Assembly (NCBI RefSeq): GCF_001039355.2
Contig: NW_019773603.1
Span: forward strand, 7,894 to 71,893
DNA from: Lingula anatina
Taxonomy: Eukaryota; Brachiopoda; Lingulata; Lingulida; Lingulidae
DNA: 64,000 nt
Direction: 5' to 3'
The notes below the pieces were generated by a model. It worked only from the letters and a program-made list of their open reading frames with translations, was not told where the DNA came from and did no database searches. A program made the position numbers and the translations under genes. Positions 54,419 to 64,000 of this stretch are shown piece by piece (positions within the stretch are counted from its first letter, which is position 1; every line of letters starts with the position of its first letter).

Positions 54419-57273
54419 ATGGCCCTGCACAAGAATTACAGCATTGTTGCTGTTGCTGTCATTGCTGCTGTTGCTCTTGCTGGAACATTAGGAGCAGTTC
54501 CCATCTCTAAAAAAGCAGCACCGAATGTGGGGAAGGTGGGTAATCTGACTTCACGTACGTACGCTTATTTACAATAATATATTTTTTATATAATTAGGTT
54601 TCGATTTTCAGAAGTACCACCTTCACATGGACGGCAAGAGAGAGAATGAGAATGTCCAGGTCAATGTTGAAGACAATGTCACCGAGTACAAGCTCACGGA
54701 TAAGTTTCAGGTTGCCATGGACAACTCAAGGGTGAGAAAAAACAATTAAGTTTTAACTTAATTAAGTAATCATTTAATTACAAATCATTAAGAAAGCTTA
54801 TACCTAAACGCAACCAATACCCATTTCCAGGTAACACAGATTACGTCCCCACAGGGTTACATATGACATATAACTGATTAGACCACCAGCACGCGCTAAG
54901 AGAATATGATTTTAACGTTCAACGCTGACATTGTTCCAAGTAACGTTGCCAGCGAGTTTAATTAACGTATAGATGTTGATGAAATTTGCAAATTATACGA
55001 GCCGCAAGCGCTTTACTCTCTCTAAACTACATGTACACTTGGTGGCTTATTGTTGTAGGGCTTAGTTGGCGACCAGAGAGGTGCGAATTTTAAGGCCTTC
55101 AGACTGTTGGTATATACCCGAATTAACCAACTTAAGCTTGTGATGAAAAAAGGTTAAATAAACTATTATGCTGAATAAAGAGCCATGTTCAAGTGTTCAT
55201 ACCCAGTGGGCCACTTCTAATTCCTCGTGCTTTTGCTTTCAAATGATCACCTAACAGCTAACTATTTAAAATAGTGCTTTTGTTCGAGATACCACAACTA
55301 ACATGACTAATGATACCAGAAACAAAATACCGGCGAGAAATCCTAATTTTAAACCATCATTCTCAATCTGCAATACGATCTCCTTAAATCTGAAATAAAA
55401 AAAATCTCCCTCCATGTGCAAGAGGTGTCTTCGCGGATAACTTAAGGCTTAATAATGAGAGCATACATGCTCACAGATCTATTCTGCTGAATGATTTGTA
55501 GTAGAAACAAAGGTGGAGCCTTGATATTAACTCTACTGAGCGCCTGCAACATGAATTAGCACATGTGCAATGCAAAGGGGAATAAGCCTCCAAATGATAG
55601 CGACCAACTCCGGCTAACGTTTTAGGAAGAACGGGACAATATTCTACAAAACAGAATTATTGCAATTGTTAGTTGAAGTCATGCTGCACCGTCTACAAGA
55701 GATCATTGCAGCACGCAGTAGACAGATTCGCATGTAGATGTGACTTTCAACAAGTGCATACGGTTGCTAATTTTTGTACATTTTTGTACATTTTCAATTC
55801 AATAGACATCTTTTATATCTATTTAAATCACATTAGAACATCACATATGAGGGGGTGCTTGTCATAATTTTGAATAAATTGTATAAAATACGGATGTCTC
55901 CACCGGTACTTTATATTTTATATACCATGAGTCATGTTAAATATGGTATTTAGAATTAAAAGTACAGTTTATTACAGCTTACACCTGTGCGGTGATAATT
56001 TTCGAATATTATCACATGTACCTAAATGTAATATTATCTTTTTGACCAAGAGAATACATCTCAATCAAATTGCTCGCAAGGTCAACTACAACAAGAGTGA
56101 ATAAATCCAGCTGTGGAAAAAATCAAGTGTTAACATTTCCTTTGAATTGTACTTCACGGTCGTCTGCTCCTATTCACATATGAACGCCAATATTTTATCG
56201 TTTTTTTTTTAATATTTTTATTGGTTTCAATCAGCACAAAGATACTATAGACGTATTATTGAATAATAGATGCAGGAAAAACCTCACTTTGGGTACCTGG
56301 ATGATAAGTGCTTACAATACCCTTAAAGAATCCCTGATATTAGATTCAAAGAATTAACTGAATGTACTAGTATGGGTTCTTTTTACAAACATTATGTACA
56401 GGTATGCAATTAATACCTACAAATTTGCCTTGTTGGGTTCATTTCAGAGTCTGATTATTTACAAGATGGAAATAAACAACACGTATGTCTGTTTCTTGAC
56501 TCCAATGAACACATCTGAGGAGGTTCACGGGGTATTGATATTTATTCTAATTGTTAAATATTCTTGAACTACTTGAAAACATGTCCAAGTAAGTGGTGTT
56601 TAAAATATAGGTAAAGGTTTTGAGTTAGATAAAACATAATGTAAGATGTAATAGCTTTCAATACCAAAACATTTACAGTGACATACCTGTGTCATATAAC
56701 ATATAACACAGCATAACATTATTTTTTAAACACTTTGCTTTCAGAACATCGTAGCAAATATGTCAGATGAAGAAGATGACAATGATGATGACCAAATGAA
56801 CGTCTTTTTCATCGCCTCTCAGATCAAGAACAAAACAATCCTTAGTCCCAGCATTCAGGAATTCTGCAGGGATCTTGATGCATACTGGCTCACTCAGATG
56901 GACAACAATACTGTACATATAGATGGCGCCAGCACGCAATACCCAGAAGGTACGCACAAAATAAATCTCTGACCATTAATAATCATTACTTGCAAAATGT
57001 ATTTTATTTATGTGTAGAATGCATAGGGGATTATATCATATTATGTCATATCTTATTTCAGGAGATGTCCATAATCGCCAGAAACGCACCTACTGTGAAT
57101 ATCATACATGTAAGATACGTAGATGCAGCAATATTTGGGATAATGGTTGGAAGTGGAAATGTGTAATAAGATCTAGTTTTACTTGTGTAAAATGCAGAGC
57201 TTATTATTGGATGCTACTTCATCATTCTACTCTAACATCTGGTGATACTATAGTGTATCCGTCTGATGTTTGA
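54419..57273 (+). CDS. Secreted BRICHOS proprotein with six-cysteine C-terminal peptide, unit 2, 245 aa
   Basis: Exons: 54419-54535, 54612-54731, 56448-56531, 56745-56949, 57062-57273, with the same phases as unit 1. Intron 1 is only 76 bp (204 bp in unit 1). Exon 2 is one codon shorter, and the last exon may start at 57062 or, through an alternative AG, at 57065. The signal peptide (MALHKNYSIVAVAVIAAVAL) and BRICHOS exons are nearly identical to unit 1; exon 4 differs at 6 of 68 residues. RQKR is at 181-184. The following 61-residue peptide keeps all six cysteines and their spacing but differs at nearly half of the other positions. AATAAA at 57316-57321. Both genes look intact, so they would make two different peptides behind the same prodomain. 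Confidence 0.85.
55504..55745 (+). mobile_element. Tc1/mariner transposase fragment in intron 2 of unit 2
   Basis: Same fragment, orientation and position as in unit 1, so it predates the duplication. Confidence 0.7.
57088..57270 (+). other. Predicted mature peptide of unit 2 (61 aa, six Cys)
   Basis: After RQKR. Same cysteine spacing as unit 1 but more cationic (about +4), with KIRRC, WDNGWKWKC and CVKCR. Several acidic or neutral positions of unit 1 are basic here. The C-terminal tail GDTIVYPSDV is four residues shorter internally. Confidence 0.6.
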
Positions 57274-57315
57274 TGGGTTTGTCACCTCTTCTGACACCCC
57301 CAAACCCGCCACTTT

Positions 57316-57321
57316 AATAAA
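57316..57321 (+). terminator. Polyadenylation signal, BRICHOS unit 2
   Basis: AATAAA 43 bp after the stop codon, in the same context as unit 1. Confidence 0.7.
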
Positions 57322-57719
57322 TGCGGTCGTCACCGGCCAAATTTCGAACATAATACTTGTGTTTGTCCTTGATTGATACTCTCAAGTATGCTATCCAAGA
57401 GACAAAAAAAAAATTACTTGTATTGCATGCCAAACGTTTCCCTTTCGAAAATTCCCTATATGATCTTACAGCATTCCTAAGATAAGTAAGATAATTTTAT
57501 ATTTAGGAATTAATAAACAAATGATACTTTCACATCCAACGGAAATGGAATTGCTATCCGGGTAAAATGTATAAAGTGTAAGGTCACAATTTACTGTTGC
57601 TAATAATATAAATGTTTCTCTTCTTATTATTAAATGATTTGTTAAAATGAGCAACAGCGGATTGATAGAAATGCTTTAAACATCTCTGAGTCCTTTGAAA
57701 GTTTAAAGTCTGCAGTTAA

Positions 57720-58218
57720 AGCAATAATAACTCTTCCTTTGATAATCAATATTCCGCAAGAAATACATTGTAAACAGCGCATGGAAATATATTCTATTGC
57801 ATTTTACCACTAAAACGGCTGTCATTGTAGTAAAACTAAAACCTGTGCTTGTCTATAGGGCTTTTGATGCCTTTCTTCACGGTCGTCAAGGCATCCGTTG
57901 CCAATGACGTTTGGGTGTCATGCAGATTCTCGCATTCATTCGAGACCAAAATAACATGGCGCCAAACGCGTTGATGCAGTCTGCAGGCGTAAGTTGCGAG
58001 TTTTTGTACAGTGCGTCGGATAACGAAAAGCCCAGAATTGCACACATTGTATTAAAATCTCTTAAGAGATTTGAACAAAAAACCAAACGTTAAGGAAAAA
58101 AACCCTGGACTAACTTTGAATGCAGGAATGGGGTCGTTGACCATTGGTTAGTACGGGAAAATTGCCGTTTACTCCAGGAAAAACCAATTTTTGGCCAAAA
58201 CGAAGAGTTATTATGACT
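57720..58218. mobile_element. piggyBac-type MITE, 499 bp, with TTAA duplication and known empty site
   Basis: Unit 1 reads GCAGTTAATCAGTAATAA without interruption at 52637-52654. In unit 2 the same place reads GCAGTTAA, then 499 bp, then TTAATCAGTAATAA. The insert begins AGCAATAATAACTCTTC and ends in an inverted version, AGTCATAATAACTCTTC. TTAA duplication with such ends indicates a piggyBac-superfamily non-autonomous element. No transposase. Confidence 0.85.
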
Positions 58219-58620
58219 TTAATCAGTAATAAATAAAAAAAAAAAAAAAAACTGAACACCGAATACTGAATATTTATTTGTTACTCAAAAAAATTTATGT
58301 AAGGCCGTTAATAGGTTCTGAGCAAAGTCTGACAATATTCTTAATCAGTAGTAATTTAAAAAAAGTACCATTTACAGGGCTGGTAAAGTAAAAAAATAAT
58401 ACTTTTTCAGTTGTTTGCTTCTTATCAATCTGTGTAAATGTAAATGGCACTTACAGAGGGGAGATCAAGACCAATGATTTTACTACTCGTAGATGTCATA
58501 TCACCACATCTCAACACTTGCGGTCTTCTTTAGTGGCACGTCAATACCACACTGATTGCAAATGCTAAAAAATCTCAATTATACACTCGTGAAAGTTTGA
58601 TAATATGTTGCTTCTGTACC

Positions 58621-58740
58621 CAGGGGCGAATCCAGGATTATTTGAAGGGTCAGGACCCCCCTGAGCCCCCCCCNNNNNNNNNNNNNNNNNNNNNNNNNCC
58701 CCCCCCCCCCCCCCCCCCCCCAAATCCACCACTGCCTACC
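58621..58740. repeat. CAGGGGCGAATCC element with poly-C and an N gap
   Basis: CAGGGGCGAATCCAGG on the left and CCAAATCCACCACTGCC on the right form rough inverted ends, with a long C-run and 25 N (58674-58698) between them. Any open frame across it is an artefact of the Ns. Confidence 0.6.
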
Positions 58741-60439
58741 AGGCCTCATCATTATCACTATAAATAAACCAATTAAAGTAGCCATCACTGTAATCAGCAA
58801 ACTTCAAGTGACAATTACTCTCATGGGACGAAACACAATCATATGTGAAAAGCTTTACAATCATGGCGACAGACTACAAACCTGAGGCGCGCCTGTATGT
58901 TAAAGCACAATATCAGAAATGCGTATACCTACTTTCACAGTTTAACTTCTGTATAATAATAAAATCTAAGATCCTATTGCATAAAAAATATAGGAAATAT
59001 CAATTCATTAATAAGCTTTAAAAAAAGTTTATGGTGGAATAATGGTATTAAAAGCCGAAATGTTTATGAATAATATCCTTGCACATATATTTTCTTGTCC
59101 ACGTGTTCTAAAATATTGTGCATGCACAAACTGAGGACGTTGTCCACGCTTCTATTGCTTCTTTATGCAAATTGAAAAGAATCAAGTGTCTCTGGTAAGG
59201 TGGTTTTAATATATATCGATAAAACCAGTTTCACAAGAATCGGACTTGGGCACAGGGATGAAGTTAGTTGTGTTTCAAGCTCGAGAAACTCGCTGAGAAC
59301 GCAGAGATAGGTTGTACATATCCGAGGAGTTAAAACCTGGAGTTTTTTCTTAATACTTGGTTGGAAATTCGTACAGGGTCCCATGGCCAGATTTATCAGT
59401 TTGCTTCAGCGTAATGCCATGGCAAACCATCAACTAATAGTTATGGGTTGAAAGTGTTGATGAGAATGATAAGGTCTTGTAAATATGGCGCACGCCTTCC
59501 ACTTGGGCACAGGTTATTGTGCATTAATCAGACTACAACGAGTTTATACAGGTACTTTCTAATAGATTGATACCAAATATGCAGATAAAAGCACCCCTAT
59601 AAGGCTGCCTACTATAAACCTATGATTATCTCCCGGGAGGAGCACTACAGATTTCGTCAGGTGCAAATTATTGAGGAAAAGTGAAACGCAGAAGGTAGTG
59701 TTTTGGATAAATTGCAAGTTACCAAGTTTCTTCAAACACAATTCACCTGTGCTTAAAACAAAGAAAGGGCATTTAGAAGTACGCATCCATGGGCCAAACT
59801 ATAGGACTATTACAGTGTACATTACAGTGTATATAAGAATCCATACCTTACCTAGGTGTGCTCCCTCCGGGTTAACGGGATGTTTTAAACAATATGAACT
59901 CTGTAGTCACAGCGCATTTGGAAAATTGTGAGCAGCATCAATTTCCAGACGTTTTTCTACAACATAAACGGTCGGACAAGATATACTAGTAGGTTGTTAT
60001 ATTTACCTTAGTTATGAGTATTCATCCTTGAATGTGCAGCCATTTGTAAAAATGATAAATCTATGCAGCAGTTTTTCATGTTAATGGTTAAAATGTTTTT
60101 GAACTCTACGGAATATGTCTATTTTTATTTTACATCAGTTTTGTATTGGAGTAGGAAGTACTGATTATGTATTGTACGCGTATCTTTTATACAGAACTCA
60201 CATATTCAACTAAAATCTGGGCTTTGAAAGTACCACTAAACATGGAGAATCTGTGTTGTGAATCTGTGTTGTGTGTTGTGAAGGGTATGGCCCGAAATGT
60301 CACCGTTTGTGGTTTGGGGTCATGGGTAATTTGACTGGTCGATTGGTGGGTTCAGGATTAGTTCTCAAATCCAAAGTACGGTTTTACCTCGTGTTGCAAA
60401 ATATTTTTTCATTAGCTCCATAAAAACCATTAAGGACCA

Positions 60440-60637
60440 TTTTCACAGATATTTGGATCGATCTATCTCCCTGGGGAGTCTCACGGAGTCTGTCACGCCT
60501 AGTAAAACTGTTAGGGGGTAATTATTTTTACCCCTAGCTGATTTGGTAGGCGTGACAGACATTTAAACCTCTTGAGCTGGTAGCAATTTAGCCTGAACCC
60601 CCAGGGAGTTAGGTCGATCCAGATGGATCGATCTAAC
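60440..60637. mobile_element. Palindromic MITE, GATCGATC family, copy 2
   Basis: Starts TTTCACAGATATTTGGATCG and ends GATCCAGATGGATCGATCTA. The core has GGGGGTAATTATTTTTACCCC with GGCGTGACAGAC arms. Diverged from copies 1 and 3. Confidence 0.65.
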
Positions 60638-60643
60638 ACTGCA

Positions 60644-60844
60644 TTCCCACACATTTTAGATCGATCTATCCCCTTGATGAGCCTCGCTAGATTGCTGTCA
60701 GCTTACCCGGCTTAAATGTCTGTCCCGTCTACTAAAAGCTATAAGGGGGTAATTAACTTTCATGCTCGCTCGGCTGACAGCAATTTAGCATGTACCACCA
60801 GGGAGTTAGGCCAATCCAGATGGATCGATCTAAATCTGTGGGAA
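60644..60844. mobile_element. Palindromic MITE, GATCGATC family, copy 3
   Basis: Starts TTCCCACACATTTTAGATCG and ends GATCGATCTAAATCTGTGGGAA, inverted repeats of about 50 bp imperfect. The core is closely related to copy 1 (CTACTAAAAGCTATAAGGGG). Lies head to tail with copy 2. Confidence 0.75.
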
Positions 60845-61495
60845 CCCAGTTGAAGTATGGGAACCCAGTCTTAGTCTCCACCAGAACGTGACATGAATCA
60901 TTTTGTTTGGGATTTTAGTGAACAATTACTGAACTTACGCTGGAATATTTGAATGTTTGATTTTTTATACATATAGCTTTGATAAACATAACTACCGATG
61001 TGTAAATACAACGATTATACTGGGTATGTGCTCCACTTGAACGATTAGTCACTGAGCAGTCCAGAGTCATTTGGGTGACCTGTTCGAACAGAGGGCGCCC
61101 TGTTTTGCAGCATGAGGACTTTTTAAAATCCTTGCAGTTGGACGGCTTGTTTAACATATGCACTGCAATAGCTACTGTTACCGAGCTGAAAGAGTACCAG
61201 TGTTTTAAGCTTTACACCGAATGCATATTGAAAGATATAGCTCTTCCATCAATAGCCGTGTGTTTGTTTTACACTCTACGTAAATGACACTGTTGCTTGT
61301 CATAAGTGGATTTCTCAGGATTCTCTAAATGACTAGCAAACCCTTAATACAAGTAGTCATGTTGAAACTTATATTATTTTAGATATATTCAGATATAATT
61401 AAATTAATGGAAAATAGTGTGTGAATTTAAAGTGTTATTTGCATTAAGTTTGAATACATTCATTTCCATGTATTTGTGGCAGGTTGCATGTCAGC

Positions 61496-61503
61496 TATAA
61501 AAG
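61496..61503 (+). promoter_or_regulatory. Candidate TATA box, BRICHOS unit 3
   Basis: TATAAAAG, 984 bp before the start codon, in the conserved context. Confidence 0.4.
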
Positions 61504-62479
61504 TTACTTTAAAATGTAAATCAAGTAAACGTATGGAATAGGAGGCAAAGAGATATACAAAAACAGACAGTGAGATGGACAGCCATACATAGAAAGAGTC
61601 TTGCAGTTATAGATAGTTCTGCAGAAATTAACCATGTAGTAAAAAATGATAAATGCCTGTCTCAGTTTTCTTATTGATGAAAACCAATAACAAAATCCCC
61701 TGAAAAACCAACCGACTTGTGATTACAACGGGTTATCTCTTACAGTATATAAAAGTGAAAATTCTCAAATTGACTTTCTATGATATGATTTTAAAATCAT
61801 GGACACTGCTATAGAAACTGCAACCTGAACACATTTTAAGCTTTATGCCGACTGCAAATTAAACAGTATAACCTTTCCATCTTTAACCGTTAATTGTTTT
61901 TAAGCGGGTAACGCACAGCTGCATCGTTTATGATAGACTCTTAGCCTGATTGTCATTAGCAGGCCTCTCGACATTCAGAAGGGATCTCTATGACTGTTTA
62001 TTTTTCTACACTACAAAACAAGCTGTTAGGATATCTGACTCGCAGACAATGCCTCGGCATATCCTTTACAGCCAGGTATACTGTTCTATATGCTTTGCAG
62101 TATCCCCTTTTATGTCTAAGTATTCTGCTCATCAAACCTTATCCAGACCTTTAAATAAACACAAAACCCAAGCCTTAAAATCCGAAATTAGCGAAATAAA
62201 ACTTTGCTGCAATTTCGAAGCAATATTGCTGCATAGTCAAACTTTGCAGAGTCGACAATGAGTTAAAAAAGAAGAAAATGTTGCTTCTTCTTTGCATCAA
62301 TACTGCAAAAAATACTGCAATACTGCAAATTTGCAAGAAGGAACTGCTCATCTACTTTTCTTGGATTTCATAAAATGATGCTTTAAAAAAGTTGTATATA
62401 TTTATTTTCCGTTACACCACAACATAGATAAATGTAATAAAATATATTTATTCTTTGTTGTTTTCTGATATTTCAGACG

Positions 62480-62925
62480 ATGGCCCTGCACAAGAATTAC
62501 AGCATTGTTACTGTTACTGCCATTGCTGCTGTTGCTCTTGCTGGAACATTAGGAGCAGTTCCCATCTCTAAAAAAGCAGCACCGGATGTGGGGAAGGTGG
62601 GTATTCTGACTTCACGTACGTACGCTTATTTACAATAATATATATTTTTAATATCTTCTATCAATGATACAATTGCTTGAATTATATTTTTTTACTTCTA
62701 TTGAGATTTATTTGTTTTATGATAAACTCACAACACTGTGAAGTTTCCGAATTTCAGTGACGTTACAATACGGAATCGACGTAATAAGGTTTCGTTTTTC
62801 AGAAGTACCACCTTCAGAAGGGCGTCAAAAGAGAGAATGAGAATGTCCAAGTCAATGTCGAAGACAATGTCACCGTGTACAACTACATGGATGAGCAGTT
62901 CCAGGTCGCCATGGACACCTCAAGG
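62480..62925 (+). CDS. Secreted BRICHOS proprotein, unit 3, first two coding exons only
   Basis: Exons 62480-62596 and 62803-62925 correspond one to one with exons 1 and 2 of units 1 and 2 (39 and 41 codons, phase 0 junctions). The signal peptide reads MALHKNYSIVTVTAIAAVAL, followed by the conserved GAVPISKKAAPDVGK; the second exon ends FQVAMDTSR. Exons 3-5, with the BRICHOS cysteines, the cleavage site and the peptide, should lie beyond 64000. Intact as far as it can be read. Confidence 0.8.
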
Positions 62926-63404
62926 GTGAGAAAAAACAGCTTTAACTTAATTAAGTAATCATTTTATTTCAAATAATTAAGAAAGCTTATTTTGCTTGTA
63001 CTATATCTAGTACCCTAGTTCTCAGGTAACACAGATTACGTCCCCACAGGTTTATATATTAACTGATTAAACAACCAGCACGCGTTAAGAAAACGTTCTA
63101 CACTGACATTGTTCCATGTAACGTTGCCAGCGAGTTCTGTTAACGTATAGATGTTGATGAAATTTGCAAATTATACGAGCCGCAAGCGCTTTAAGCTGTT
63201 TAAACTACGTGTACACTTGGCGGCTTATTGTTGTAGGGCTTAGTTTGCGACCAGAGAGTTGCGAATTTTAAGGCCTTCAGACTGTTCGTATACACCCGAA
63301 TTAACCAACTTATCTGTAAGCTTGTGATGAAAAAAATTAAATAAACTATTATGCTGAAAAAAAAAGAGCCATGCTCTAGTGTTCTGGTGAGTAATTTGTC
63401 TTCT

Positions 63405-63615
63405 GCGTTCTGCAATGATCTCCTGTAGACGGTGCTGCATGATTTACTACTGTAAAAATTCTGGTTTGTGGAATATTGTTCCATGCTTTTAAAAAGTTTG
63501 ACCGAGTTGGTCGCGATCCTTCGGAGGCTTATTCTCCTTTGCATTGCACATTTGCTAATTCATGTCACAGACGTTCAATAGGGTTTATATCAGGGCTCCA
63601 CCTTTGTTTCTGCAA
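63405..63615 (-). mobile_element. Tc1/mariner transposase fragment in intron 2 of unit 3, inverted
   Basis: Same fragment as in units 1 and 2 but reverse-complemented: the reverse strand reads from GCAGAAACAAAGGTGGAGCC to the region of GTCTACAGGAGATCATTGCA. The sequence on its right (TGTGACTTTCAACAAG in units 1 and 2, CGTGACTTTCAACAAG here) is in direct orientation. Confidence 0.75.
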
Positions 63616-64000
63616 CAAATCACTCACATAGACACGTGACTTTCAACAAGCACATGCCGTTGCTATTTTTTTTGTAAATTTTCAATTCAATAGACATTTT
63701 TATATCTATTTGAATCACATTAGAACATCACATTTAAGGGGGTGCTTGTCATAAGTTTGGATAAATGGTATATCTTCACTGGTATTTTATATTTTACATA
63801 ACATGAGTGATATTAAATATGGTATTTGGAATAAAAAGTACAGTTTATCGCATTTTATAATTTGATAATTTGCCGAATATAATCACATGTACCAGAATGT
63901 GGGACAACCTTTTTGACCAAGAGAATACATCCCAATCAAATTGTTCACAAGGTCAGCTACCACAAGAGTAAATAAATCCAGCTGTTGAAGAAATGAAGTG

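Larger units (their letters stand above)
59180..61017. other. 5' flank of BRICHOS unit 3, matching 42600-43715
   Basis: Non-coding. Shares with the left side of unit 1 blocks such as TTTACCTTAGTT.TGAGTATTCA and GGTTTCAGGATTAGTTCTCA (approximate). It differs by two MITEs at 60440-60844, absent at the equivalent place near 43515. Confidence 0.65.
47638..64000. repeat. Tandem array of BRICHOS-proprotein gene units
   Basis: Unit 1 runs from about 47638 to 53060, unit 2 from 53062 to about 58620, unit 3 from about 59180 to beyond the window. Units 1 and 2 are about 95 percent alike by eye over flanks, introns and UTRs. Each 5' flank holds two diverged copies of a further 230-bp module (47728-47960 and 48552-48780 in unit 1), both with GCGAaCAGTCCAGTCGT and TTTTAAGCTTTAT. 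An N at 53061 followed by (TA)n marks an assembly join at the left edge of unit 2. GTG-started open frames in the 5' flanks (47765, 53220, 61075) are not genes. Confidence 0.9.

Noticed and set aside
57911-58093. 60-codon frame within the TTAA-flanked insert
   Set aside because: No transposase motif; the insert is a non-autonomous MITE.
58579-58800. Minus-strand frame with a glycine run
   Set aside because: It reads through poly-C and 25 N; artefact.

Overview
Organism. This is a window of an animal nuclear genome. It is AT-rich and intron-rich (canonical GT-AG introns of 76 bp to 3 kb), full of microsatellites, small inverted-repeat transposons and a LINE tail. The proteins (full-length histidyl-tRNA synthetase, transketolase, a rhodopsin-like GPCR family, an SLC16-type transporter) fit a lophotrochozoan invertebrate. 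The BRICHOS proproteins at the right end resemble the antimicrobial-peptide precursors known from annelids (arenicin, alvinellacin and capitellacin type), so an annelid is my first guess, but a mollusc or brachiopod is not excluded.

Layout. 1-2171: the first coding exon of a monocarboxylate-transporter-like gene (minus strand) running off the left edge. 2172-8171: intergenic, with microsatellites and two small TIR elements. 8182-13128: histidyl-tRNA synthetase (HARS), 13 coding exons, 470 aa, intact, lacking a WHEP domain. 13129-16600: intergenic with a foldback element, a 32-bp tandem repeat and an inverted piece of the next array. About 16610-27900: tandem array of three class A GPCR genes on the minus strand: one frameshifted pseudogene, one intact copy with a two-residue deletion just after DRY, and one intact copy. 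29532-40779: transketolase (TKT), 12 coding exons, 626 aa, intact, with a LINE tail and a MITE in intron 10 and a tandem array of decoy donor sites after exon 6. 40780-47637: transposon-rich spacer containing two elements inserted at TA microsatellites, one a decayed Tc1/mariner element. About 47638-64000: tandem array of at least three five-exon genes (the third cut by the window end) for secreted BRICHOS proproteins ending in a furin-type site and a six-cysteine peptide.

Most interesting. The BRICHOS array looks like a multicopy host-defence-type peptide locus: signal peptide, linker, BRICHOS prodomain with an acidic segment, an RQKR cleavage site, then a peptide with cysteine pattern C-x4-C-x4-C-x11-C-x7-C-x2-C. 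The prodomain and flanking DNA are nearly identical between copies, whereas the peptide exon has diverged strongly outside its cysteines. Array copies also give empty-site evidence for transposon insertions and show a local inversion. The function of the peptide is inference; the exon structures were read directly from the sequence.
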